Of a stretch of 64,000 bases of DNA, positions 56,698 to 64,000 are shown piece by piece. Within the stretch, counting starts at the first letter, position 1. Every line of letters begins with the position of its first letter. Source of the stretch: Pseudomonas sp. 10-1B. GTDB lineage: Bacteria; Pseudomonadota; Gammaproteobacteria; Pseudomonadales; Pseudomonadaceae. The DNA lies in contig NZ_JYKS01000025.1 in assembly GCF_000935045.1 (NCBI RefSeq), positions 17,242 to 81,241 of the forward strand. The letters are read 5' to 3'. The position numbers and the translations under genes were made by a program. Below the pieces are notes generated by a model. That model did no database searches and was not told the origin of the DNA. It was given only the letters and a program-made list of their open reading frames with translations.

Positions 56698-57498
56698 ATG
56701 CGCCACTGCCTTACCCTGTTAGCGTTGCTCCTGAGCCTGCCGCTGTCGGCGGCGCAACTGCACCTTGAATTGGGCGCCGACACGCGCCAGTGGAGCAGTG
56801 CCGAATTGCTCGCTCATCCCCAGGCCCGGGACATCCGCATCGAACAGGACGTTTCCTACAAGCGCCCCATGCAGTATCGAGCGGTGCCCCTGGCCACGCT
56901 ACTGGAGAACGTGAGCGCCAGCGACCACCTGCAGGCGGTGGCCCTGGATGGCTTTGCCGCCGAAATGCCCGCCGCACCGCTCCTGCAGCAAGGGCCGGCA
57001 CGGGCCTGGCTGGCCGTGGAAGACCCGGGCAAGCCGTGGCCGGCACTGGGCCAGGGCAAACCGAGCGCGGGGCCGTTCTACCTGGTATGGACCACACCGC
57101 AGGCCAGTGGCATCCGCCCGGAGCAGTGGCCGTTCCAGATTTCCAGCATTCGCAAGTTGGCATCCGTCGAGACGCGGTTCCCGGCGCTGCTGCCCGACCC
57201 CAAGCTGCCAGCCGACAGCCCGGTGCGCCAAGGCTTTGCCTTGTTCCAGCAGAACTGCCTGGCCTGCCACCGACTGAACGGTGCGGGAGATGCGCAGTTG
57301 GGGCCGGATTTGAATGTGCCGCACAACCCGACCGAGTATTTTCAGCCTGGGTATCTACGCCAGCTGATTCGTGACCCGCAGAGCCTGCGGCGGTGGCCGC
57401 AGGCGAAGATGCCGGGGTTTGCCGAAAGTGTGTTGAGTGAGCGGGAGCTGGATAGTTTGCTGGCATACCTTGAGCATATGGCCAAGCGCAAGCCGTGA
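56698..57498 (+). CDS. periplasmic c-type cytochrome with N-terminal oxidoreductase-like domain
   Basis: 266 aa. Signal peptide (LTLLALLLSLPLSAAQ). Residues ~20-165 resemble molybdopterin-oxidoreductase-type substrate or partner domains (YKRPMQYRAVPLATLL, DPGKPWPALG). Residues ~175-260 form a monohaem cytochrome c: CLACH at 187-191, with the axial Met in AKMPGF. Likely an electron-transfer subunit in the periplasm; the partner is not encoded here. GGAG RBS. Confidence 0.85.
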   Translation: MRHCLTLLALLLSLPLSAAQLHLELGADTRQWSSAELLAHPQARDIRIEQDVSYKRPMQYRAVPLATLLENVSASDHLQAVALDGFAAEMPAAPLLQQGPARAWLAVEDPGKPWPALGQGKPSAGPFYLVWTTPQASGIRPEQWPFQISSIRKLASVETRFPALLPDPKLPADSPVRQGFALFQQNCLACHRLNGAGDAQLGPDLNVPHNPTEYFQPGYLRQLIRDPQSLRRWPQAKMPGFAESVLSERELDSLLAYLEHMAKRKP

Positions 57499-57509
57499 GG
57501 ATTGTGTGT

Positions 57510-57604
57510 GCTTCTTCGCGGGCTTGCCCGCTCCCACAGAATCACCACGGGATTGAACATTGTGGCCAACCTGTGGGAGCGGGCAAGCCCGCGAAGAAGG
57601 CAAC
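57510..57604. repeat. inverted REP pair, CGGGCTTGCCCG type
   Basis: CTTCTTCGCGGGCTTGCCCG (57511-57538) against CGGGCAAGCCCGCGAAGAAG (57580-57600). Confidence 0.9.
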
Positions 57605-57613
57605 ACCAAACTG

Positions 57614-57946
57614 TCAGGCTATGGGCCGCTCGTGCTTGACCCCCCAGCCTTCCACCTCACCACCATAAGGTGTCACCAACTGCTCGAAGGCCTCTTCGAA
57701 GTCGCCAATCCCGCCGTAGGTGGCATACATGACCTTGCTCAGTTCCAGGTGCCAGGCACCGTCGCCCAGTTCCTTCACCTGGGCATTGAGGGACTCACCG
57801 CGAAACTGCCCGGCCGCACGGCGGGCCCCTGCTTCGTCGGGGAATACAGCGTAGAACTCGATGGGGTGGATTTGGGTGAAGTCGAAACCGCCTGCTTTCA
57901 TCTGGCGCAGGACGTTGCTGCTGATATCGTCGTTCTGGCTGCTCAT
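57614..57946 (-). CDS. rraB: ribonuclease E inhibitor RraB
   Basis: 110 aa from ATG 57946 with AGGAGG at optimal spacing. The sequence (HPIEFYAVFPDEAGARRAA, YGGIGDFEEAFEQL) fits the RraB family, which binds RNase E and modulates degradosome activity. A longer frame to 58033 lacks an RBS. Confidence 0.88.
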   Translation of the reverse strand: MSSQNDDISSNVLRQMKAGGFDFTQIHPIEFYAVFPDEAGARRAAGQFRGESLNAQVKELGDGAWHLELSKVMYATYGGIGDFEEAFEQLVTPYGGEVEGWGVKHERPIA

Positions 57947-58122
57947 GAAACGTCCTCCTGAATAAAGCAATGGATAGACTTTCCGTGCACTACGCACCTG
58001 CCGGCAGCGGCCGTGCAGTTCGAGCTGATGCAAGACGCGAATGAAGCGGCACCAAGCCCGCAGAATAGGCTGGTACCTTCATGCAGCGTAGTGCCTGCCA
58101 GGGCACCACGCAAACGTGTGGT

Positions 58123-58359
58123 TCAGGGCGTTTCGTGGATGCTGGTGATGGTCACGCCGCTCTGCTCCTTGAGCCAGCGCGCGGTGGGGGAAATGGCACG
58201 GTCCTGGAAGTCGTTGAGGTCCAGCTCGTCCATCACCGGGTACAGGTGCGAACGAATGGCCCGCGCGGCATCCTCTTCGCTGGGGCATTGGTCGCCGTGC
58301 AGCTTCAGGGTGGTGAGCACGCCTTTCTGGTCGGCAAAGATGACTTCCCACTCTTTCAT
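58123..58359 (-). CDS. small conserved hypothetical protein, 78 aa
   Basis: ATG 58359 (MKEWEVIFADQKGVLTTLKL), GAGAGGA eight bases upstream. Compact alpha/beta protein with no cysteine cluster or membrane part. Precedes rraB by 176 bp in the same orientation. Function unknown. Confidence 0.78.
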   Translation of the reverse strand: MKEWEVIFADQKGVLTTLKLHGDQCPSEEDAARAIRSHLYPVMDELDLNDFQDRAISPTARWLKEQSGVTITSIHETP

Positions 58360-58445
58360 TGAACGGATCCTCTCAGTCAACGAACACCGGGTGTGTGTGA
58401 GGCCTGAATAACTGACCCTGGGGCGAGGAGAATGTTCAGTCTGTG

Positions 58446-58536
58446 CCGGCCTCTTCGCGGGTAAACCCGCTCCTACAGAGGCATCACAACCCGTTGTAGG
58501 AGCGGGCTTGCCCGCGAATGGGCCGCAAAGCGGCCC
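58446..58536. repeat. REP pair with mismatched types
   Basis: Left copy uses GGGTAAACCC (58451-58479), right copy uses GGGCTTGCCC (58495-58521), followed by the GGCCGCAAAGCGGCCCC stem. Confidence 0.85.
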
Positions 58537-58547
58537 CTGCTGCAACC

Positions 58548-60617
58548 TTACTTCGGAGTGCCGTGCACTACGCCAGCGGTGTTATCCAGCAGGCTCTTGG
58601 TCGCGGTCTGGATATACGCCTCGAGCTTCTTGAGCATTTCCGGCTGGTCCGGGCTTTCGATCAGCTCGGCCTTGAACTCGCTGCCCAACTGGTAGCGGTA
58701 CATGCGCGGGGTCATGTCCTTGGACTCGATCAGGATGCGGTCGCCCTGTACCAGGCCGACGATCTGCTCGCTGCCCGACGGCTTGATCATGCCCACGCCC
58801 TGGTCGCCCTCAGGCAGGTTGAGCAGGTCGCGGCCCCAGCACTGGTGACGCGCCTTGCCACCCAGGCGGCCCATGATGGTCGGCACGATGTCGACCTGGG
58901 TGCCCACGGTGTGGTTGACCGCGCCGAACTTGTCCTGGATGCCCGGGGCAATCAGCAGCAGCGGCACGTTGAAGCGGCCCAGGTCCAGCTCGGTGACCTG
59001 CTGGTGGTTGCCAAAGCCATGGTCGCCGACGATGACGAACAGGGTTTCCTTGAAGTACGGCTCTTTACGCGCCTTCTCGAAGAACTGGCCCAGGGCCCAG
59101 TCCGAATAGCGCATGGCAGTCAGGTGCTCGTCCAGGCGGCCCTGGCCGGTCACCGGCTCTACCGGCAAGTCCTTGGGCAACGCGTACGGGGTGTGGTTGG
59201 ACAGGCTCTGCAGCAGCGCGTAGATCGGCTTCTTGCCGTCGTGCTTGGCCAGCTCTTCGGCGCCACGGTCGAACATGTCCTGGTCGGACACACCCCAGGT
59301 CGGGTCGGAGAACACCGGGTTGACGAAGTCGTTGCGGCCGATGAAGGTGGTCATGCCCTGGTTGCCGAAGAACCCGGACTGGTTGTCCCAGGCGAAGTCG
59401 CCGTTGTAGACGTACACGTCGTCGTAATCGCGGGCACTGAGCAAGGCCGGCAGGCCAGACAGCTTGTGGCCGCCTTCCGGGGTCTGCATCAGGTATTCGA
59501 AACCTGGCAGGTTGGGGAAGCAGGCCATGGTGGCGAACATGCCCTGGTGGGTATGGGTGCCGTTGGAGAAGAAGCGGTCGAACAGCAGGCCTTCCTTGGC
59601 CAGCTTGTCGAAGTACGGGGTGATGTTGCCGGGGCTGCCCAGCGCACCCACCGAGTGGCCGGCGAAGCTTTCCATCAGGATCACCACCACGTTCTTGATC
59701 GGCAGGGTGCGCTCGGCCGGCGGCACGAAGTCGCGGCGGATGGCGGCCTCGTCGGCATCGACCAGGGTGTCATTGGCGGTCAGCAACTGCTCACGCACGC
59801 TTTGCGTGGCCACGTCCTGTTCGAGCACCGGCTTCCAGATGTTGGCGCGGTCCTCGCCAAAGCGGCTCTTGGCGGCGTCGATCAGGGTCAGGGTGCCATT
59901 CAGGCCCAGCTGGTTGACGAAGTTGGAATCGGTGGTGAAGGCATCACCCCAGCGCATCGGCGGGCCCTGGCGCAGGGTGCCACGGGCGGCGACCACGGCC
60001 ACCAGCAGAATCACCATGAACACCGCCAGGCGGTTGTACCACGGCGCCACGCGGCGCTGCAGCATGACCGCGCCACTGTCACGGGTCATGCGGTCGATGC
60101 CCTTGAACAGCAGGCTCAGCAGCCAGGTGCCGAACGCCCAGGCCAGCAGGTAGCGCACCACCGGGAAGCCGTACCAGAGCATGCTCAGCACGGTTTTCGG
60201 GTCTTCCTTGATGTACTGGAACACCAGGCCGTTGAGGCGCTGGTGGAACTCGCGGTAGAAGTCCATTTCCATCAGGCCGAGGAACATCACCACACTGGAG
60301 GTGAGGGTCAGCCAGACGCGGAACACGCCACGCCGGGCCATGGCCCAGGGGCTGAGGATGGCCAGCAGCAGCGGAATGCTGAGGTACACCACCACCCGCA
60401 GGTCGAAGCGCAAGCCATTGAGGAAACCTTCGGCGACGGTCGCATAGGGGGTATCGCCGACCATGTCGCTGTTGTAGACCAGCAGCGCCAGGCGCACGAG
60501 GCTGAGCATCAGCATGATCACCAGGCCGCTGAGCAGCGTGTAGGCCAGGTGGGATTTCAGGGTCGGCGAGAGCGACGCTCGCACACCCTGTTGCTTCAAG
60601 GCGTCCAGGTTAGCCAT
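58548..60617 (-). CDS. LTA synthase-family membrane sulfatase-fold protein
   Basis: 689 aa from ATG 60617 (MANLDALKQQGVRASL). Five N-terminal transmembrane helices, then a periplasmic alkaline-phosphatase/sulfatase-fold domain with metal and nucleophile motifs MESFAGHS, NGTHTHQGMF (candidate nucleophile Thr), DNQSGFFGNQ and VGDHGFGNH. This is the LtaS/MdoB (OpgB) layout. In Gram-negative bacteria such enzymes transfer phosphoglycerol or phosphoethanolamine to periplasmic or envelope glycans. The substrate here is not established. Confidence 0.9.
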   Translation of the reverse strand: MANLDALKQQGVRASLSPTLKSHLAYTLLSGLVIMLMLSLVRLALLVYNSDMVGDTPYATVAEGFLNGLRFDLRVVVYLSIPLLLAILSPWAMARRGVFRVWLTLTSSVVMFLGLMEMDFYREFHQRLNGLVFQYIKEDPKTVLSMLWYGFPVVRYLLAWAFGTWLLSLLFKGIDRMTRDSGAVMLQRRVAPWYNRLAVFMVILLVAVVAARGTLRQGPPMRWGDAFTTDSNFVNQLGLNGTLTLIDAAKSRFGEDRANIWKPVLEQDVATQSVREQLLTANDTLVDADEAAIRRDFVPPAERTLPIKNVVVILMESFAGHSVGALGSPGNITPYFDKLAKEGLLFDRFFSNGTHTHQGMFATMACFPNLPGFEYLMQTPEGGHKLSGLPALLSARDYDDVYVYNGDFAWDNQSGFFGNQGMTTFIGRNDFVNPVFSDPTWGVSDQDMFDRGAEELAKHDGKKPIYALLQSLSNHTPYALPKDLPVEPVTGQGRLDEHLTAMRYSDWALGQFFEKARKEPYFKETLFVIVGDHGFGNHQQVTELDLGRFNVPLLLIAPGIQDKFGAVNHTVGTQVDIVPTIMGRLGGKARHQCWGRDLLNLPEGDQGVGMIKPSGSEQIVGLVQGDRILIESKDMTPRMYRYQLGSEFKAELIESPDQPEMLKKLEAYIQTATKSLLDNTAGVVHGTPK

Positions 60618-60747
60618 GAATGGGAAAGTCCTAGGATTGCGGTTTGCGGAGATGGCGCTGGTACTAGACCAACGCAGCATTGTGCGGGTGCGGATTCTGT
60701 TTAAATCAATGTGAAAATTTTGTCACGGGGGTGTTGTGGCTTTTGTC

Positions 60748-60838
60748 TGTGCCGGCCCTTTCGCGGGTAAACCCGCTCCTACAGGCACAGCGCTGTGCCT
60801 GTAGGAGCGGGTTTACCCGCGAAAGGGCCGGCACAGGT
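60748..60838. repeat. perfect inverted REP pair, GGGTAAACCC type
   Basis: Left 60748-60784 and right 60799-60837 are near-exact inverted copies around an ACAGCGCTGT-type palindromic centre, giving a ~90-bp hairpin. Confidence 0.92.
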
Positions 60839-60840
60839 AT

Positions 60841-61032
60841 TCAGATACGCACATTCCCACGCGGCCCGGCGATCGCCCAGATCACCAGCCCCACCACTGG
60901 CAGCAAGGCGATCAGCAGTATCCACAGCACCTTGATGCCCAGCGTGCTGCCACTCTTGATCACGTTGAGGATGGCCCAGATATCCAGCGCCAGGATGATC
61001 AGCCCGACCAGGCTGTTGAATGTAGACCCCAT
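60841..61032 (-). CDS. PLD nuclease N-terminal-like small membrane protein
   Basis: 63 aa from ATG 61032 (MGSTFNSLVGLII), AGGAG seven bases before. Two transmembrane helices (DIWAILNVI and LWILLIALLPVVGLVIWAI), an asymmetric GIK linker and the C-terminal GPRGNVRI form the PLDc_N family. Role unknown. Its stop lies at the edge of the REP hairpin. Confidence 0.85.
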   Translation of the reverse strand: MGSTFNSLVGLIILALDIWAILNVIKSGSTLGIKVLWILLIALLPVVGLVIWAIAGPRGNVRI

Positions 61033-61158
61033 GCCAAAACTCCTGTGCAAAGGCTTTGCTGCACAGCATAGTCAGCTATCAGGGCGATAGAAGGGAATCC
61101 TTGGCCGTTGGCGCGGGTCCCTGAGTAGACTGCCCGTATCCATCGACCCGAGGTTCGC

Positions 61159-62100
61159 ATGCCCCCCGCCCACACGCAAAGCGCCGCCCCACCCTCCTCG
61201 CTGCTGAGCGCCTGGCGCCAGCAGGCCGTGAACACCCCCTGGCTCAGCGCCGGCCTGGGGCTGAGCCTGCTGGCGGTGCTGCTACTGCTGGCCGCCAGCC
61301 TGTGGAACGCGGTAAACGGCGACCATGCCGACAACCTGCACCTGGCCGCGCTGGGCGGGCTGTCCGGCTTCGGCGCCACCGCCTTGGGCGCGGTGCTGGC
61401 GGTGGTGCTGCGCGATGTCAGCGCCCGTTCCCAGGACGTTATGCTGGGCTTTGCCGCCGGCATGATGCTGGCCGCCAGTTCGTTTTCGCTGATTCTGCCG
61501 GGCCTGGATGCCGCCCGCGAAATTACCGGCTACGGCCCGGCCGCGGCCTTTACCGTGGTGCTGGGCATGGGCCTGGGCGTACTGCTGATGCTGGGCCTGG
61601 ACCGCTTCACCCCGCATGAGCACGAAAGTACCGGCCCGTGCGGCCCCGAGGCCGAGCGCATCAGCCGGGTGTGGCTGTTCGTGCTGGCGATCACCCTGCA
61701 CAACCTGCCTGAGGGCATGGCCATTGGCGTGAGCTTTGCCAATGGCGACATGAACATCGGCCTGCCGCTGACCAGCGCCATCGCCATCCAGGACATCCCC
61801 GAGGGGCTGGCCGTGGCGTTGGCCTTGCGTGCTACCGGGCTGTCGAACCTGAAGGCCGCGCTGGTGGCGATCGGGTCGGGGCTGATGGAGCCGCTGGGCG
61901 CGCTGATCGGCCTGGGCATCTCGACCGGCTTTGCCCTGGCCTACCCGGTGAGCATGGGGTTGGCGGCGGGGGCGATGATCTTCGTGGTGAGCCACGAGGT
62001 GATCCCCGAAACCCACCGCAACGGGCACCAGACCGCGGCGACGCTGGGGTTGATGGGGGGGTTCGGGGTGATGATGTTTCTCGATACCGCGCTGGGCTGA
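61159..62100 (+). CDS. ZIP-family metal transporter
   Basis: 313 aa with eight membrane segments. The conserved metal sites are HNLPEGMAIGVSF (TM4) and QDIPEGLAVALAL (TM5), and the TM3-4 loop has PHEHESTGPCG with possible metal-binding His/Cys. A ZupT-like zinc importer (or broad divalent metals). GAGG RBS. No zur-like gene or box noticed. Confidence 0.92.
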   Translation: MPPAHTQSAAPPSSLLSAWRQQAVNTPWLSAGLGLSLLAVLLLLAASLWNAVNGDHADNLHLAALGGLSGFGATALGAVLAVVLRDVSARSQDVMLGFAAGMMLAASSFSLILPGLDAAREITGYGPAAAFTVVLGMGLGVLLMLGLDRFTPHEHESTGPCGPEAERISRVWLFVLAITLHNLPEGMAIGVSFANGDMNIGLPLTSAIAIQDIPEGLAVALALRATGLSNLKAALVAIGSGLMEPLGALIGLGISTGFALAYPVSMGLAAGAMIFVVSHEVIPETHRNGHQTAATLGLMGGFGVMMFLDTALG

Positions 62101-62115
62101 CATTTTGGGTTGGCT

Positions 62116-62218
62116 GTACAGGCCCTATCGCCGGCAAGCCAGCTCCCACAGGATCACCACAGGGTTCGAAACCTGTGCTGTACCTGTGGGAGCTGGCTTG
62201 CCGGCGATAGGGCCAGTA
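62116..62218. repeat. inverted REP pair, CCGGCAAGCC type
   Basis: CCCTATCGCCGGCAAGCCAG (62122-62150) against CTGGCTTGCCGGCGATAGGG (62189-62212). Confidence 0.9.
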
Positions 62219-62222
62219 GCCT

Positions 62223-62753
62223 TTAGATGTGTACAGCTACTTTCAAAGCTTCCAAAGCCGGCTCAACCTTGATCCCCACCTCAGCCCCCAGCTCCAGCAC
62301 CCGCGCCAGGTCGTTCTGCCCCACCATCACCATCTGCAACTCGTCATCCAGCAACTGGCTGAAGTTGAGCAGCACGTAGCCACCCGCCTCCTTGTTCAAC
62401 GCCCCCATCTGCACCTGGATGCGGTTGAGCGCGGTCAGCGGCTCGGTGCGGGCCAGCTGCTTGGGCTTGAGGGTGAACGGCACGCTCTGGTCGAACGAAG
62501 CGCTGATCTGCTGGAACAGCTCCTGGTAGCTGTCGGCCTGGAACACCACGGTGTCCGGCAGGCTGCCCAGCACCACCCATTCGCCCAGCGGCATAGGGAA
62601 GCTGTCGTCGTAGTTGATGTCGGGGTTGGCGGCCAGGAAGGCATCCGGGTCGGCGTAGGCCTGGGCGGCTTCGCCTGCGATGCGCTCGATGTCTTCCTCG
62701 CGCATGCAGCCGGCGCCAATGAGGCTGATGAATTCGAGCAACTGAGTTTTCAT
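62223..62753 (-). CDS. conserved hypothetical protein, 176 aa
   Basis: Begins MKTQLLEFISLIGAGCMRE; Pro/Asp-rich middle (NPDINYDDSFPMPLGEWVVLG) and a hydrophobic C-terminal helix-strand region (GGYVLLNFSQLLDDEL). Soluble, no signal peptide. No family recognised. Separated from the ankyrin gene by 60 bp in the same direction. Confidence 0.8.
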   Translation of the reverse strand: MKTQLLEFISLIGAGCMREEDIERIAGEAAQAYADPDAFLAANPDINYDDSFPMPLGEWVVLGSLPDTVVFQADSYQELFQQISASFDQSVPFTLKPKQLARTEPLTALNRIQVQMGALNKEAGGYVLLNFSQLLDDELQMVMVGQNDLARVLELGAEVGIKVEPALEALKVAVHI

Positions 62754-62813
62754 GAAAGGGGGCCTGCGACGGGTGAAAAGTCGCCAAGGATAGCCGCAAA
62801 TGCCCCCTGGCGG

Positions 62814-63338
62814 TTAGCCGGCCAGCGCTTGCAGGCGCGCTGCGGTGTCCACTGCACCCATGGTTTGCGCCGCCATCAGCGCGGTGGCGCCGCGGACATC
62901 CTGGCGGGCCGGGTCGGCACCCTGGGCCAGCAGGTAGTCGAGGATCTCGCTGCGGTTGAACATGGCCGCCAGCATCAGCGCGGTGCGCCCGTCCTGCGCG
63001 GCGGCGTCCACCGGTACACCGTGCTCCAGCAGCAGGCGGATCATCGCCAGGTCCCCCTTGAACGCGGCCCCGGCGATGGGCAGCTGGCCGTTGTCATTGG
63101 CGATCAACGGGTCCGCACCATGCGCCAGCAGCACGCGCACCGCGTCATGCTGGCCGTGGTAGCTGGCCAGCATCAGCAGGGTATCGCCCTTGTGGTTGCG
63201 CAGGTTGGCCGGCAGGCCGCTGGCAAGCAGGCGCCCAAGCATCTCGGCATCGCCCTGGCGGGCACGTTCGAACACCTGCTCGGCGAACGCGGCGGTTTCG
63301 TCGTCGGTCATGCTGGCGGGCGAGGGTTGGCTGGACAT
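62814..63338 (-). CDS. ankyrin-repeat protein
   Basis: 174 aa from ATG 63338 (MSSQPSPASMTDDET), AGGAGG six bases upstream. Four ankyrin repeats: KGDTLLMLASYHGQHDAV, NGQLPIAGAAFKGDLAMIRL, DGRTALMLAAMFNRSEIL and RGATALMAAQTMGAVDTA. Similar to the AnkB type that in some pseudomonads accompanies catalase, but no catalase gene is next to it here. Cytoplasmic, by lack of signal peptide. Confidence 0.9.
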   Translation of the reverse strand: MSSQPSPASMTDDETAAFAEQVFERARQGDAEMLGRLLASGLPANLRNHKGDTLLMLASYHGQHDAVRVLLAHGADPLIANDNGQLPIAGAAFKGDLAMIRLLLEHGVPVDAAAQDGRTALMLAAMFNRSEILDYLLAQGADPARQDVRGATALMAAQTMGAVDTAARLQALAG

Positions 63339-63604
63339 ATGGAACCTCCTGGCAGAAATCGTTGCCCAAGTGTTTGTCAGGCACGCCATTGCGGTCAAAG
63401 GTTCAGATTCTATAGGGCCGATAGGCAATTGCCGGACCATGCAAAATGCACTGTGCAAAATGCACGACCATGCAGCCTGCACGATGCCGCTTCTGAAAAT
63501 ACCTCGTAATACCCTGAATTTACTGGGTTTCTGTCTATTTCAAGTTCTGGCACGGTCGCTGCAACCATCAACTCATGTCTGCCACCCAACAGCCAGGAGT
63601 TGAT

Positions 63605-63877
63605 ATGGACCTCATCCAGGAAAAGTTCGTCTCGGTATTTTCGGCCTACCAGGTGAATACCCAAGCCCGCCCCGATGGCGGGGTACTGCTGACCCTGCGT
63701 GCTGCCGATGGCAAGGTCACCCGCCGGGTGCTGACTTACGCACAACTGCACAGTGCCGAACAGCTGTCCTGGGCGATCAGCGCCATCCGCCGCGACCTGG
63801 CCGAGCAGGCCAGTGAACTGCCGGTGATTTCGATGTTGCAGAGCCAGCAGCGGTTTGCCTTGCCGACTTACCGCTGA
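63605..63877 (+). CDS. DUF3509 family protein
   Basis: 90 aa from ATG 63605 (MDLIQEKFVSVFSAYQVNTQ), AGGAG seven bases before. Small soluble protein with a Pseudomonas-typical DUF3509 layout (LLTLRAADGKVTRRVLTY, LSWAISAIRRDLAEQ). Role unknown. The last 35 bp of its coding region recur at the window's right edge. Confidence 0.88.
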   Translation: MDLIQEKFVSVFSAYQVNTQARPDGGVLLTLRAADGKVTRRVLTYAQLHSAEQLSWAISAIRRDLAEQASELPVISMLQSQQRFALPTYR

Positions 63878-64000
63878 GTTTGGTGTTGCCTGAACTGGCC
63901 TCTTCGCGGGCTCGCCCGCTCCCACAGGTTCTCCACCGCCCTCAAGTGCAGTGATATCCCTGTGGGAGCCAGCAGCGGTTTGCCTTGCCGACTTACCGCT
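63841..64000. repeat. start of a 125-bp tandem duplication (gene tail plus REP)
   Basis: 63841-63875 (GAGCCAGCAGCGGTTTGCCT...) recurs exactly at 63966-64000; between them lies a REP (63897-63930). The second copy joins REP sequence TGTGG to GAGCC and runs past the window edge. Confidence 0.9.

Noticed and set aside
58518..60704. 728-aa plus-strand frame opposite the LTA-synthase-like gene
   Set aside because: His/Gln/Ala-rich shadow; the minus strand holds clear sulfatase motifs.

Overview
The window is chromosomal DNA of a fluorescent pseudomonad, most likely the Pseudomonas putida group. The evidence is gene content and order (sagS-like hybrid kinase, gpx, msrB, alaA, htpX, tpm, deaD, class II DAHP synthase, ohrR-ohr, efp-earP), GC-rich core genes, and dozens of P. 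putida-type REP palindromes (GCGGGC-x-GCCCGC-TCCCAC and variants) in almost every intergenic gap. No plasmid, prophage or CRISPR features are seen.

Region 1 (1-16.5 kb) is an accessory locus with visibly more A/T-rich codon use. A five-gene minus-strand operon (10.9 kb down to the left edge) encodes a protein of five tandem Ig-like repeats, three related large proteins of unknown function, and an Rhs/YD-repeat protein cut by the window edge. Divergently, a second full-length Rhs protein (1697 aa) starts at 11338. The two Rhs proteins share the same N-terminal architecture. No signal peptides, PAAR, VgrG or T6SS genes are visible. This is the part most likely to hold an undescribed system. Region 2 (16.7-20.3 kb) holds a fimbrial usher and a tip-adhesin-like subunit, without chaperone or major pilin. 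Region 3 (20.4-22.1 kb) holds a decayed class C-like group II intron sitting directly behind the terminator of a five-gene tRNA-Glu/Gly operon that has a clear sigma70 promoter.

Region 4 (22.2-64 kb) is core genome. It has a redox-repair and sensing block (free Met-R-SO reductase, DUF815 ATPase, SagS-like kinase, glutathione peroxidase, MsrB), then alaA, htpX, tpm, ygiD-like dioxygenase, deaD, a spermidine-synthase-like methyltransferase fold, class II DAHP synthase and a YcaQ-type DNA glycosylase. These are followed by three LysR regulators, each divergent from or beside a target gene (DUF1127, TauE/SafE, SDR), the organic-peroxide pair ohrR-ohr, EF-P with its rhamnosyltransferase EarP, a Gre-like factor, an MFS exporter, a TonB-dependent receptor, tRNA-Ser, a crotonase-fold protein, a PlsC-like acyltransferase, CorA, a class I glutamine amidotransferase, a c-type cytochrome, RraB, an LTA-synthase-like sulfatase-fold protein, a ZIP transporter, an ankyrin protein and a DUF3509 protein.

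The intergenic landscape is unusual in itself. Most REP elements form inverted pairs with matching inner stems. One locus is a ~240-bp near-palindrome. Two loci are tandem duplications in which a gene 3' tail plus REP was copied at a REP border (144-bp unit at 45.8-46.1 kb, 125-bp unit at the right edge), and one gene takes its last codons from a REP.
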